Origin: Agromyces sp. Marseille-P2726
GTDB lineage: Bacteria; Actinomycetota; Actinomycetes; Actinomycetales; Microbacteriaceae
DNA length: 64,000 nt
NCBI RefSeq assembly: GCF_902809835.1
Contig: NZ_CADDWM010000001.1
Span: forward strand, 53,987-117,986
Reading direction: 5' to 3'
The position numbers and the translations under genes are program-made. Below, in pieces: positions 54,194 through 62,723 of the stretch. Each line of letters begins with the position of its first letter. Positions within the stretch are counted from its first letter, which is position 1. The notes under the pieces are model-generated. The model had not been told where the DNA came from, ran no database searches, and was given only the letters and a program-made list of their open reading frames with translations.

Positions 54194-54829
54194 TCACCCG
54201 TAGATGCGATCGGCGTACGACGGGCCGTAGTACGCGTCGAGCGCGTCGATCGACTCGCCCCGGCGCTCGACGGCCTGGGCGATCACCGCACGTCTCGGTG
54301 CGGCATCCGGCGCCCAGGTGTCGGGCTGCCAGGTCTTGGATCGGAGGAATGCCTTGGAGCAGTGGAAGAACACCTCGTCGATGTCGACGACGAGCGCGAG
54401 CGCGGGGCGATGGCCCCGAACCACCATGTCGTCGAGGAACGGCGCCTCGCGCACGATGGTCGCGCGGCCGTTGATGCGCAGCGTGTCGCCCCGGCCGGGG
54501 ATCACGAACACCATGCCCACGTGGGGGTTGCGCAGGATGTTGCGGAACCCGTCGGCACGCCGGTTGCCCGGTCGCTCGGGGACGGCGATGGTCGTGTCGT
54601 CGAGCACGAGCGCGAAGCCGGCCGGGTCGCCCTTCGGCGAGACGTCGACGTCGCCCCGGTCGTCAGCGGTCGCGATGAACACGAGGGGAGCGGCGGCGAG
54701 CCACAGCCGGTCGACCTCGTGCAGTCGATCCCGCGTCTTCGCGGCGACGTGGGGCTCGGGAGTGCCGACCACCGCCTCGAGCTCTTCCGTGGACGTGATG
54801 GGGATGCCGCGATCAACCAGGGTGGCCAT
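54194..54829 (-). CDS. Pyridoxamine 5'-phosphate oxidase-family FMN/F420-binding protein
   Basis: The 211-residue protein resembles the MSMEG_1061-type PPOX family: FIATADDRGDVDVSPKGDPAGF, the split-barrel core, and DTLRINGRATIV. It binds a flavin or F420 and probably acts as a reductase. ATG 54829 has TAGCGT seven bases upstream. Confidence 0.85.
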   Translation of the reverse strand: MATLVDRGIPITSTEELEAVVGTPEPHVAAKTRDRLHEVDRLWLAAAPLVFIATADDRGDVDVSPKGDPAGFALVLDDTTIAVPERPGNRRADGFRNILRNPHVGMVFVIPGRGDTLRINGRATIVREAPFLDDMVVRGHRPALALVVDIDEVFFHCSKAFLRSKTWQPDTWAPDAAPRRAVIAQAVERRGESIDALDAYYGPSYADRIYG

Positions 54830-54836
54830 AACCCCC

Positions 54837-54842
54837 ACGCTA
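54837..54842 (-). promoter_or_regulatory. -10 box of leaderless PPOX-family gene
   Basis: TAGCGT on the minus strand, seven bases before the ATG. Confidence 0.5.
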
Positions 54843-54864
54843 CTGGGCGACCGGCAGCTCGGGC

Positions 54865-55560
54865 TCAGGCTTCGGGAAGCGTCGAGCGGAACCCCGTCGG
54901 CCGCTCGGCGTGCGCCAGGATCCATGAGTGCATCGCGATCGCCGCTGCCGCGCTCGCGTTGAGCGATCTGGTCGACCCGAACTGCGTGATCTCGACCGTG
55001 ACGTCGGCCGCCGCCTGCGCCTCGGCCGAGAGTCCGGGCCCCTCCTGGCCGAACAGCAGCACGCACCGCTCGGGCCACGCGAACGCCTCGATCGGCACAG
55101 CGCCGGGCACGTTGTCGACGGCGACGATGGGCAGGGATGCCGCTCGCGCCCACTCGGCGAAGCCCGCGACGTCGGGGTGGTACTCGAGATGCTGGTAGCG
55201 GTCGGTGACCATCGCGCCGCGCTTGTTCCAGCGGCGCCGGCCGATGATATGCACGGTGTCGGCCGCGAACGCGTTGGCGCTGCGCACGATGGAACCGATG
55301 TTCATGTCGTGCTGCCAGTTCTCGATGGCGACATGGAACGGATGCCGCCGCGCATCGAGGTCGGCGACGATCGCCTCCATGCGCCAGTAGCGGTACCGAT
55401 CGATGACGTTGCGCGTGTCGCCGCGCTCGAGCAACTCGGGATCGTACTCTTCGCCGACGGGCCAGGCATCGCGTCCGCCGGGCCACGGCCCGACGCCGTG
55501 CGAGTACGACGTGCCCTCGTCGGCGCCGTCGGCTTCGGGCTCGGGCTCGGCAGCAGTCAC
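54865..55560 (-). CDS. TrmH/SpoU-family RNA methyltransferase
   Basis: The 231-residue protein has the SPOUT motifs: NIGSIVRSANAFAAD, LLFGQEGPGLS and STRSLNASAAAAIAMHSW. It would 2'-O-methylate tRNA or rRNA with AdoMet; the target is unknown. The N-terminus has an acidic extension. GTG 55560 follows TAGCCT by six bases. Confidence 0.92.
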   Translation of the reverse strand: MTAAEPEPEADGADEGTSYSHGVGPWPGGRDAWPVGEEYDPELLERGDTRNVIDRYRYWRMEAIVADLDARRHPFHVAIENWQHDMNIGSIVRSANAFAADTVHIIGRRRWNKRGAMVTDRYQHLEYHPDVAGFAEWARAASLPIVAVDNVPGAVPIEAFAWPERCVLLFGQEGPGLSAEAQAAADVTVEITQFGSTRSLNASAAAAIAMHSWILAHAERPTGFRSTLPEA

Positions 55561-55566
55561 GAGGCA

Positions 55567-55572
55567 AGGCTA
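55567..55572 (-). promoter_or_regulatory. -10 box of leaderless TrmH gene
   Basis: TAGCCT on the minus strand, six bases before the GTG. Confidence 0.55.
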
Positions 55573-55590
55573 GTCGGCTGCGACGCAGCC

Positions 55591-55616
55591 GGCCCCGGCG
55601 CGCTCACGCCGGGACC
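55591..55616 (-). terminator. Hairpin terminator of the small secreted protein gene
   Basis: ggccccggcg pairs with cgccgggacc (9 of 10 positions), loop cgctca, after the stop at 55640. Confidence 0.5.
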
Positions 55617-55639
55617 GGTGGTGGAGCGTGAGCGATCAC

Positions 55640-55951
55640 TCAACCCCCGAATTCGAAGCCACCGCGGCAGGCGTCACCCGGGCTCGGCACGACACCCTTG
55701 AATCCGCCACGGACCCACTGGCCGTAGCTCTGCACGTGTCCGCCGGTCACGAAGTCGTCGTTCTCGTTCTCGGTCGGGTTGTCTTCGATCTCGTCGGGCA
55801 GGTCGCGACCCGAGAACGCACAGGCGGAGTTCGCCCGGTCCGCGCCCGGGACCGGTTTGCCATTGCCGCCCGTCTCTCCGGCGAAGGCCGCTCCCCCTCC
55901 GCCGACGACGAGCGCCAGCGCCACGACGCATCCGATGGTGATTCGCTTCAT
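55640..55951 (-). CDS. Small secreted hypothetical protein
   Basis: The 103-residue protein has a signal peptide (MKRITIGCVVALALVVGGGG, cut near AFA-GE), then a mature region of about 75 residues with two Cys, acidic and Gly-rich. gagaggtgaac lies before the ATG. It is probably released; no family is recognised. Confidence 0.75.
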   Translation of the reverse strand: MKRITIGCVVALALVVGGGGAAFAGETGGNGKPVPGADRANSACAFSGRDLPDEIEDNPTENENDDFVTGGHVQSYGQWVRGGFKGVVPSPGDACRGGFEFGG

Positions 55952-56103
55952 GATGTTCACCTCTCTGTGACATGAGGCGGTCGGTGGCCCCTCGGATCGG
56001 GTAGTCACAGGCCGGCCACGCGCGAACGCTACTCGGGTTTCGCCGGTGCGGAAAGGACCCCGTTCGGTGGGCAAGTGCGTCTGCTGCGCGGGGGTGTCGG
56101 GGC

Positions 56104-56146
56104 TTTCGGTTTCCCGAAATATCGCTACGATTTCGGTATGCCGAAA
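56104..56146. promoter_or_regulatory. Two MntR-type operators controlling the Nramp gene
   Basis: TTTCGG-tttc-CCGAAA (56104-56119) and TTTCGG-tatg-CCGAAA (56131-56146; arms extend to GATTTCGG/CCGAAATC) are centred 27 bases apart. The second overlaps the last base of the TACGAT -10 box and contains the start codon. A DtxR/MntR-family regulator is encoded just downstream. Confidence 0.7.
56126..56131 (+). promoter_or_regulatory. -10 box of leaderless mntH
   Basis: TACGAT, six bases before the ATG. It lies between the two operators, touching the second. Confidence 0.55.
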
Positions 56147-57535
56147 TCACCGGATGCCGCACTGACGCGTACCTCCGAACGCGAAGACCTGCCCGGCCCC
56201 GCGTCCGCGTCCGCGTCCGCCACGCACGCTGCCGAAGGCGGGAAGGCCGTGCCTCCTCCGAGCCCCTCAGTACCCCGCGTGGCCTGGTTGATCGGCCCGG
56301 CCCTCGTTGCCGGCGTCGCCTACCTCGACCCCGGCAACGTCGCGAGCAACATGACCGCCGGTGCGCAGTACGGGTACCTGCTGGTCTGGGTCGTGGTGCT
56401 CGGCAACGTGATGGCCTGGCTCATCCAGTACCTCTCGGCCAAGCTCGGCGTCGTCACCGGCAAGAGCCTGCCCGAGGTGCTGGGCGAACGTCTGGGCAAC
56501 AGGTGGGGCCGCCGAGCGTACTGGTTGCAGGCCGAGCTCGTCGCCATGGCGACCGATCTCGCCGAGGTCATCGGCGGCGCGGTCGCACTCAACCTGCTGT
56601 TCGGCGTGCCGCTGCTGTGGGGCGGACTCATCACGGGCGGCGTCTCGCTCGTGCTGCTCGTCATCCAGTCCCGGCGCGGGGCGCGTCCGTTCGAATTCGT
56701 CATCGTCGGGCTGCTCGTGATCATCACGGTGGGCTTCAGCGTCGGCGTGTTCGTCGCGCCGCCCGACCCCGCCGGGCTGCTCTCGGGTTTGGTGCCGCGC
56801 TTCGCCGACGCGAACTCGGTGCTGCTCGCGGCATCCATCCTCGGCGCCACGATCATGCCGCACGCCATCTACGCGCACTCGGCGCTGAGCCGCGACCGCT
56901 TCGCCCCGGGCCGCCGGCCCGCCGGCGGTGACCCCGGGCGCCACGAGGTCGAGGAGCCCATCGAGGTCGGTCGCGGCATCCCGACCCGACTGCTGCTTCG
57001 TGCGACGCGGTGGGATGTCTCGATCGCGATGCTCATCGCCGGCTCGGTGAACCTCTGCATCCTGCTGCTCGCCGCGGCCAACCTGGCGGGCGTCGAGGGC
57101 ACCGACAGCCTCGAGGGAGCCTACGCCGCACTGCAGGCGTCGCTCGGTCCGGTGATCGCCACCCTGTTCGCGGTGGGGCTGCTCGCCTCGGGCCTGGCTT
57201 CGACGTCGGTCGGCGCCTACGCCGGAGCCGAGATCATGCACGGCCTGCTGCGCATCCGCTTCCCGCTGCTCGCCCGCCGGCTCATCACCCTGGTGCCCGC
57301 GCTCGTGATCCTCGCCCTCGGGTTCGATCCGACGGTCTCCCTCGTGCTGAGTCAGGTCGTGCTCTCGTTCGGCATCCCGTTCGCGCTGGTCCCGCTCGTC
57401 GCGGTCACCAGGAAGAAGGACGTGCTCGGGGGCTTCGCGAACCACTGGGCGACGACGACGGCCGGCATCGCGGCATCCGTGTTCCTCATCACGTTGAACG
57501 GCGTGCTGCTCTACCTCGTCTTCACCGGCGCCTGA
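56138..57535 (+). CDS. mntH: Nramp-family divalent metal (Mn2+/Fe2+) transporter
   Basis: The 465-residue protein has 11 helices and the Nramp metal-site motifs DPGN in helix 1 (YLDPGNVASNM) and MPH in helix 6 (GATIMPHAIYAHSAL). It imports Mn2+ with protons. The N-terminus is a low-complexity ASASAS segment. Its ATG lies inside the second palindrome. mntR follows 28 bases after the stop. Confidence 0.95.
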   Translation: MPKSPDAALTRTSEREDLPGPASASASATHAAEGGKAVPPPSPSVPRVAWLIGPALVAGVAYLDPGNVASNMTAGAQYGYLLVWVVVLGNVMAWLIQYLSAKLGVVTGKSLPEVLGERLGNRWGRRAYWLQAELVAMATDLAEVIGGAVALNLLFGVPLLWGGLITGGVSLVLLVIQSRRGARPFEFVIVGLLVIITVGFSVGVFVAPPDPAGLLSGLVPRFADANSVLLAASILGATIMPHAIYAHSALSRDRFAPGRRPAGGDPGRHEVEEPIEVGRGIPTRLLLRATRWDVSIAMLIAGSVNLCILLLAAANLAGVEGTDSLEGAYAALQASLGPVIATLFAVGLLASGLASTSVGAYAGAEIMHGLLRIRFPLLARRLITLVPALVILALGFDPTVSLVLSQVVLSFGIPFALVPLVAVTRKKDVLGGFANHWATTTAGIAASVFLITLNGVLLYLVFTGA

Positions 57536-57550
57536 CGACCACCGTCCCGC

Positions 57551-57556
57551 TATCCT
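57551..57556 (+). promoter_or_regulatory. -10 box of leaderless mntR
   Basis: TATCCT, seven bases before the ATG. Confidence 0.55.
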
Positions 57557-57563
57557 GAGGCCG

Positions 57564-58217
57564 ATGCCTGCCACGAGCTTCGCCATCGAGGACTACCTCA
57601 AGACGGTGTACTCCCACACCGAGTGGCAGCCCGACCCCATCACGCCCAAGGCCCTCGCCGACCGGCTCGGCATCGCGCCGTCGTCGGTGACCGAGATGGT
57701 GAAGAAGATGGCGGCCGCCGGGCTCGTCTCCCACGTGCCGTACGGTGCCGTTCGATTGACGGATGCCGGCACCGCCCGCGCGCTCGCGGTGGTGCGCCGG
57801 CACCGGCTCATCGAGACCTGGCTCGTGCAGGAGATGGGCTACGCCTGGGACGAGGTGCACGACGAGGCCGAGGTGCTCGAGCACGCGATCTCGGATCGGC
57901 TCCTCGAGGCGATCGACGCGCGGCTCGGTCGTCCGGCTCGCGACCCGCACGGCGACCCGATTCCGGCCGCCGACGGATCAGTGCAGCGTCGGCCCACGGT
58001 GCTGCTGGCGGATGCCGCGGCAGGCCACTCGGGCACGGTCGTGCGCATCAGCGACCGCGATCCGGCCGTCCTCCGCACTCTCGACGACGCCGGCGTCGGC
58101 CTCGACACCGAGGTCGCGGTCGCGCAGTCGTCCGCGGCATCCGTCACCGTGTCGATCGGCGGGCAGCGCCGAACCCTGCCGCGCCCTGCCGCCGCGGCCA
58201 TCTGGATCTCGGCGTAG
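57564..58217 (+). CDS. mntR: DtxR/MntR-family metal-dependent repressor
   Basis: The 217-residue protein starts MPATSFAIEDYLKTVYSHTE, the DtxR N-terminal winged helix (PKALADRLGIAPSSVTEMVKKMAAAGLV), then RRHRLIETWLVQEMGYAWDEVHDEAEVLEHAI, the metal-binding and dimer region. A C-terminal FeoA/SH3-like domain is present. Next to mntH and with MntR-like palindromes upstream, it is most likely the manganese regulator; an iron regulator is the alternative. Confidence 0.9.
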   Translation: MPATSFAIEDYLKTVYSHTEWQPDPITPKALADRLGIAPSSVTEMVKKMAAAGLVSHVPYGAVRLTDAGTARALAVVRRHRLIETWLVQEMGYAWDEVHDEAEVLEHAISDRLLEAIDARLGRPARDPHGDPIPAADGSVQRRPTVLLADAAAGHSGTVVRISDRDPAVLRTLDDAGVGLDTEVAVAQSSAASVTVSIGGQRRTLPRPAAAAIWISA

Positions 58218-58280
58218 CCGGAGCGGATCACCCTCGCACCCGCCCTCCCGTCACCGGCGTCGAGCGCGCATGATGGTGCA

Positions 58281-59927
58281 ATGGGAATCGAAGGAACCTC
58301 AATCTCCCCCGTCCTCACCGACTCGCAGTGGAACCGCCTGGTGAGTTACGGCGCGCCGATCGACGCCGCCGTGGGCGACGTGCTGTTTGCCTCGGGTGAT
58401 CGCTGGTACGACCTGATCCTCGTTGAGACCGGCGCCGTCGACGTCGTGCGCGAGAAGCTGAGGTGGGTCGAGGAGACGCTCATCGCCACGCTCGGCGAAC
58501 GCACCTTCGTCGGCGAGCTGGGCCTGCTGAACGGCCAGCGCGCCTTCCTCACCGCCCGCGTCTCGCAGCCCGGCCGCATGCTCCGCGTCGATCACGACGC
58601 GCTGCAGCGCATGATGGCCGAGGACGACGAACTGTGCGACCTGATGCTGCGGACCCTCTGGGCTCGCCGGGAGGAGCTGCGCAAGGGGCCGGCCGCATGG
58701 ACGCTGAAGATCATCGGTTCGTCGCGATCCCGGGAGGCGGTGGCGCTGCGCCGGTATGCCGAGCGACTCGACCTCGTGCACACGTGGGTCGACACCGATG
58801 ACCCCGAGCGGGCGGCGGCCTTCCAGAGCCACGGGTTCACGCGCCACGACCTCCCGGTCGCGATCGTGCAGGGCGAGAACGTGCTGCGTGCAACGCCGGG
58901 CCACCTCGCCGAACTCCTGGGTCTCGCGTACGCGGCCGAAGACGACTTCACCGTCGACCTCGCCGTCGTCGGGGCCGGGCCGGCCGGACTCGCCGCGGCC
59001 ATCTACGGCGCATCCGAGGGCCTGCGCACGGTGCTGCTCGACTCGGTCGCACCCGGCGGCCAGTCAGCGGCGACGTCGCGCATCGAGAACTACCTCGGCT
59101 TCCCGTTCGGGGTGAGCGGCGACGCGCTGACCTCCCAGGCATCGTTGCAGGCGTTCAAGTTCGGCGTGCGGGTCGTCGCGCCCTGCGAGGTGATGCGGCT
59201 CGAGCACAACGGGAGCGAGCTGGAGCTCACGCTGACCGACGGCGCGCTCGTGCACTCCCGCGCCGTCGTCGTCGCCACCGGTGTCGCGTATCGCTCGCTC
59301 GACCTCGACCGGTGGAAGGACTTCGAGGGCGCCGGCATCTACTACGCGGCATCCGCACTCGAGCTGCGGCAGATGGCAGGGTCGGACGTCGTCGTCGTGG
59401 GCGGCGCGAACTCGGCCGGCCAGGCGGCGCTCGCCCTCGCGGCGAACGGATGCCACGTGCGGCTCGTGGTGCGAGGGAACGACCTCGGGCGGCAGATGTC
59501 GAGCTACCTCACCGACCGCATCCAAGAGGATCCGCGGATCGACGTGCACACCGGCACGCAGGTGGTCGGGCTGAACGGCGATGGGGAGCTCGAGCGAGTG
59601 ACCCTCACCGGGGTGGCCGAGGGCACCGTCGACTGTCGCGGGCTCTTCTGCTTCATCGGCGCGGAGCCGGCCACCGACTGGCTCACCGACGTGGAGCGCG
59701 ACGAGCACGGGTTCGTGCACACGGGCGCCGATGTCATCGGCCTCGGCGAGCCGTGGCGCGAGCTCGGGCGGATGCCGCTGCCGTTCGAGACGTCGTTGCC
59801 GCGGGTGTTCGCCGCCGGCGACGTGCGCCGCGGCTCGATGAAGCGCGTCGCCGCGGCCGTCGGCGAAGGGTCGAGTGCCGTGGCATCCGTGCACCTCGCG
59901 CTGGCCTCCGCCGACGTGTTCGCCTGA
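58281..59927 (+). CDS. Cyclic-nucleotide-domain thioredoxin-reductase-like flavoprotein
   Basis: The 548-residue protein has three parts. An N-terminal cyclic nucleotide-binding-like domain (VLFASGDRWYDLILVETG, GELGLLNGQRAF) spans to about residue 130. A thioredoxin-like linker domain (about 140-215) follows. The last part is a thioredoxin-reductase FAD/NADPH fold (VVGAGPAGLAAAIYGASEG; VVGGANSAGQAALALAANG). The redox CxxC of true TrxR is not present, so it may reduce a different partner or be a sensor. Confidence 0.88.
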   Translation: MGIEGTSISPVLTDSQWNRLVSYGAPIDAAVGDVLFASGDRWYDLILVETGAVDVVREKLRWVEETLIATLGERTFVGELGLLNGQRAFLTARVSQPGRMLRVDHDALQRMMAEDDELCDLMLRTLWARREELRKGPAAWTLKIIGSSRSREAVALRRYAERLDLVHTWVDTDDPERAAAFQSHGFTRHDLPVAIVQGENVLRATPGHLAELLGLAYAAEDDFTVDLAVVGAGPAGLAAAIYGASEGLRTVLLDSVAPGGQSAATSRIENYLGFPFGVSGDALTSQASLQAFKFGVRVVAPCEVMRLEHNGSELELTLTDGALVHSRAVVVATGVAYRSLDLDRWKDFEGAGIYYAASALELRQMAGSDVVVVGGANSAGQAALALAANGCHVRLVVRGNDLGRQMSSYLTDRIQEDPRIDVHTGTQVVGLNGDGELERVTLTGVAEGTVDCRGLFCFIGAEPATDWLTDVERDEHGFVHTGADVIGLGEPWRELGRMPLPFETSLPRVFAAGDVRRGSMKRVAAAVGEGSSAVASVHLALASADVFA

Positions 59928-59982
59928 GCTCTGCGGCGGGGTCGCGGCATCCGTCGTTCACTGGTCACTGAGGTGCGCGCCC

Positions 59983-59988
59983 TAGGCT
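59983..59988 (+). promoter_or_regulatory. -10 box of leaderless HAD gene
   Basis: TAGGCT, seven bases before the ATG. Confidence 0.55.
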
Positions 59989-59995
59989 TGGCGCC

Positions 59996-60793
59996 ATGGG
60001 ACGACGTGAAGAGGTGGAGAGCTGGCTCACCGACATGGACGGCGTTCTCGTGCACGAGAACCACGCACTGCCCGGCGCCGCCGAGCTGCTGCAGCAGTGG
60101 GAGGACGCGGGCACGCCCTACCTCGTGCTCACGAACAACTCGATCTTCACCGCGCGCGACCTCTCGGCCCGGCTGCGGGCCAGCGGGCTCAACGTGCCCG
60201 AGGAGCGACTCTGGACATCAGCCCTCGCGACCGCTGACTTCCTGAAACAGCAGCTGCCCGGCGGCAGCGCCTTCGTGCTCGGCGAGGCCGGCATCCTCAC
60301 CGCGCTGCACGACGCCGGGTTCATCATGACCGAGACCGATCCCGACTTCGTCGTCGTCGGCGAGACCCGCAACTACTCCTTCGAGGCGATCACGAAGGCG
60401 ATCCGGCTCATCGGCAGGGGATCGCGGTTCATCGTCACGAATCCCGATGCCACGGGGCCGAGCGCCGAGGGCCCATTGCCGGCGACCGGGGCCATCGCCG
60501 CCCTCATCACGAAGGCCACTGGGATGGAGCCGTACGTCGTGGGCAAGCCGAACCCGATGATGTTCCGCTCGGCACTCAACAAGATCGGGGCGCACTCCGA
60601 GAACACCGCGATGATCGGCGACCGCATGGACACCGACATCGTCGCGGGCATCGAGGCCGGGCTGCACACGATCCTCGTGCTCACGGGCATCAGCGACCAG
60701 GCCGAGATCGAACGGTACCCGTTCCGGCCCGACGAGATCCTCGCGGGCGTGCACGAGCTCGTCGGCTCAGACCCGGTCGAGGTCGAGCTGTAG
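59996..60793 (+). CDS. HAD-IIA family hydrolase (NagD-like)
   Basis: The 265-residue protein has the HAD motifs: D13 and D15 in LTDMDGVL, TNNS, VGKPNPMMF, and GDRMDTDIVAG. The type IIA cap fits NagD/p-nitrophenylphosphatase-like enzymes acting on nucleotide monophosphates or sugars. It is convergent with the nucleoside hydrolase gene. Confidence 0.93.
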   Translation: MGRREEVESWLTDMDGVLVHENHALPGAAELLQQWEDAGTPYLVLTNNSIFTARDLSARLRASGLNVPEERLWTSALATADFLKQQLPGGSAFVLGEAGILTALHDAGFIMTETDPDFVVVGETRNYSFEAITKAIRLIGRGSRFIVTNPDATGPSAEGPLPATGAIAALITKATGMEPYVVGKPNPMMFRSALNKIGAHSENTAMIGDRMDTDIVAGIEAGLHTILVLTGISDQAEIERYPFRPDEILAGVHELVGSDPVEVEL

Positions 60794-60818
60794 GGGTTGC
60801 CCGGCCCGAGTCGGCTCG

Positions 60819-61757
60819 TCAGGCGAGTCGGGCGACGGCGTCGGCGAGTCCGGTCCAGAAGCGCTCGACGTCGAGCCCGGCCGCGACCCACGCGTTCGGT
60901 TCGCGGCGCAGCACGCCGCCCAGGTCGACGCTCGTCGCGCCGACGGTCTCGGTTCCGGCGAGTTCGATGTCGAGGCGGGTGTGCGTGAGCTCGAGGCATC
61001 CGGGATCCGCGAGCACGGCGACCGCGACCGGATCGTGCAGCGGGCCGTCGGGCATGCCGAACACCTCCTCGTTCGTGCGGCAGAAGAACTCGAGCAGCTC
61101 GTCGCCGAATCTCGCCGTGGCGTTGCCGATGGCCGCGAGCCGCTCGCGAACCGCGCCGGTCACGAGCGCCTGATGCGTCACGTTGAGCCCGACCATGGTG
61201 AATCGGATGCCGCTGCCGACGACGAGCGCGAGCGCCTCGGGGTCGACCCACGCATTGAACTCGGCGTACGGGGTCCAGTTCCCGCGTTCGGTGGAGCCGC
61301 CCATCCACACGATCTCGCGGATGCGACCGAGCAGCTCGGGACGGTCGCGCAGTGCGATCGCAATGTTCGTGATCGGACCGGTGGCGATGATCGCGACCGG
61401 TTCGGGCGAGCCGAGCACCGTCTGGGCAATGAGGTCGGTCGCGCTCCGGTCGTCGAGCGGTTCGGCAGGCTCGGGCAGGTCGGGCCCGCCGAGGCCGTTC
61501 TCGCCATGGATCGACTCGGCGGTCTCCAGCTTGCGGGCGATGGGCCCGGCGGCACCCGCGGCGACCGGCACCCCCGCCACGGCGGCGATGGTCAATGCGA
61601 TGCGCGCGTTGCGGCTGGTGTGCTCGAGCGGCACGTTTCCACCCACCGTGGTGACCGCGAGCAGGTCGAGCGACGGATGCCCCGCCGCGAGCCACAGCGC
61701 GAAGACGTCGTCGTGCCCCGGGTCGCAGTCGACGATCACCGGCACGGGCATGGTCAT
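60819..61757 (-). CDS. Nucleoside hydrolase
   Basis: The 312-residue protein has the metal motif D10-x-D12-x-x-x-D16-D17 in VDCDPGHDDV, ATGPITNIAIAL, and FNAWVDPEALALVV. It frees ribose and a base from ribonucleosides. ATG 61757 overlaps the ribokinase stop by four bases; an internal ATG at 61751 has better spacing from ggagg. Confidence 0.95.
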   Translation of the reverse strand: MTMPVPVIVDCDPGHDDVFALWLAAGHPSLDLLAVTTVGGNVPLEHTSRNARIALTIAAVAGVPVAAGAAGPIARKLETAESIHGENGLGGPDLPEPAEPLDDRSATDLIAQTVLGSPEPVAIIATGPITNIAIALRDRPELLGRIREIVWMGGSTERGNWTPYAEFNAWVDPEALALVVGSGIRFTMVGLNVTHQALVTGAVRERLAAIGNATARFGDELLEFFCRTNEEVFGMPDGPLHDPVAVAVLADPGCLELTHTRLDIELAGTETVGATSVDLGGVLRREPNAWVAAGLDVERFWTGLADAVARLA

Positions 61758-62722
61758 TCCCCTCCTTCCGCGGTGGCGGTCGTCGTGTCCGCGACGCCGG
61801 CCGCGTGCAGTACCGCCTCGCGCGTCGCGTACGAGTCGACGGTGCCGCGCGCCTGCACGGCGAGCGCGCCGGCGGCCACGGCGATGCGCAGTGCCTCCTC
61901 GAGCGACCTGCCCTCGGCCAGGAACGCCGCGAGTGTGCCGGTGAACGCGTCACCCGCGCCGGTGGTGTCGACCGCCGTGACCCGTGGCGGATTCACGGCC
62001 CACGATCCGTCGACGGATGCCGCCACCGCCCCGGTCGCACCGAGGGTCACGACCACCGACCGAGACACGGCACCGACGGCGGATGCCGCGAGCTCGCGCC
62101 ATTCTTCCAACGACGGATTCGCGGCATCCGACCCGATGCCGACCGCCCTCGCCTCGTGCTCGTTGACGACGAGCGGGTCCGCCGTGGAGAGCGTGTCCCG
62201 GGAGACCGCCGCAGGAGGTGCGAGGTTCAGCACGAACCCCACGCCCGTGTCCCGGGCGATGGCGGCAGCACGATCGATCGCGGGCACCGGCAGCTCGCCC
62301 TGCGTGAGCACGAGGTCCGCCGCCGCGAACCGATCACGTTCCGCTTCGACGACGACCGCGGTGAGCTCGAGGTTCGCGCCGCCGGTCACGATGATGGTGT
62401 TCTCGCCCGAATCGGCGACCGTGATCTGGGCGACGCCGGTCGGGGCATCGGCGCCCCGCACGATCGCCGACGTCGGCAGGCCGAAGCGCTCGAGCGTCGC
62501 GATGGCGAAGTCCCCCGCGGCATCCGACCCGATCCGTGCGACGAACTCGACGGCCGCACCCGCGACCTGCGCGGCGACCGCCTGGTTGGAGCCCTTGCCT
62601 CCGAGGGCCACGCGGAAGCCGTGCGAGAGGACCGTCTCGCCCGGGCCGGGGAACTCCTCGACGTAGCTCGTCGAGTCCACGTTGAGGGACCCGACGACGA
62701 CGACGCGACCGCGGGCGCCCAC
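61754..62722 (-). CDS. rbsK: Ribokinase
   Basis: The 322-residue PfkB-family kinase has GSLNVDST near the start, ALGGKGSNQAVAAQ, and the anion-hole/catalytic DTTGAGDAFTGTLAAFL motif. It phosphorylates ribose made by the downstream hydrolase. GTG 62722 lies two bases after the upstream stop, so the genes are co-transcribed. Confidence 0.93.
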   Translation of the reverse strand: MGARGRVVVVGSLNVDSTSYVEEFPGPGETVLSHGFRVALGGKGSNQAVAAQVAGAAVEFVARIGSDAAGDFAIATLERFGLPTSAIVRGADAPTGVAQITVADSGENTIIVTGGANLELTAVVVEAERDRFAAADLVLTQGELPVPAIDRAAAIARDTGVGFVLNLAPPAAVSRDTLSTADPLVVNEHEARAVGIGSDAANPSLEEWRELAASAVGAVSRSVVVTLGATGAVAASVDGSWAVNPPRVTAVDTTGAGDAFTGTLAAFLAEGRSLEEALRIAVAAGALAVQARGTVDSYATREAVLHAAGVADTTTATAEGGE

Positions 62723-62723
62723 G

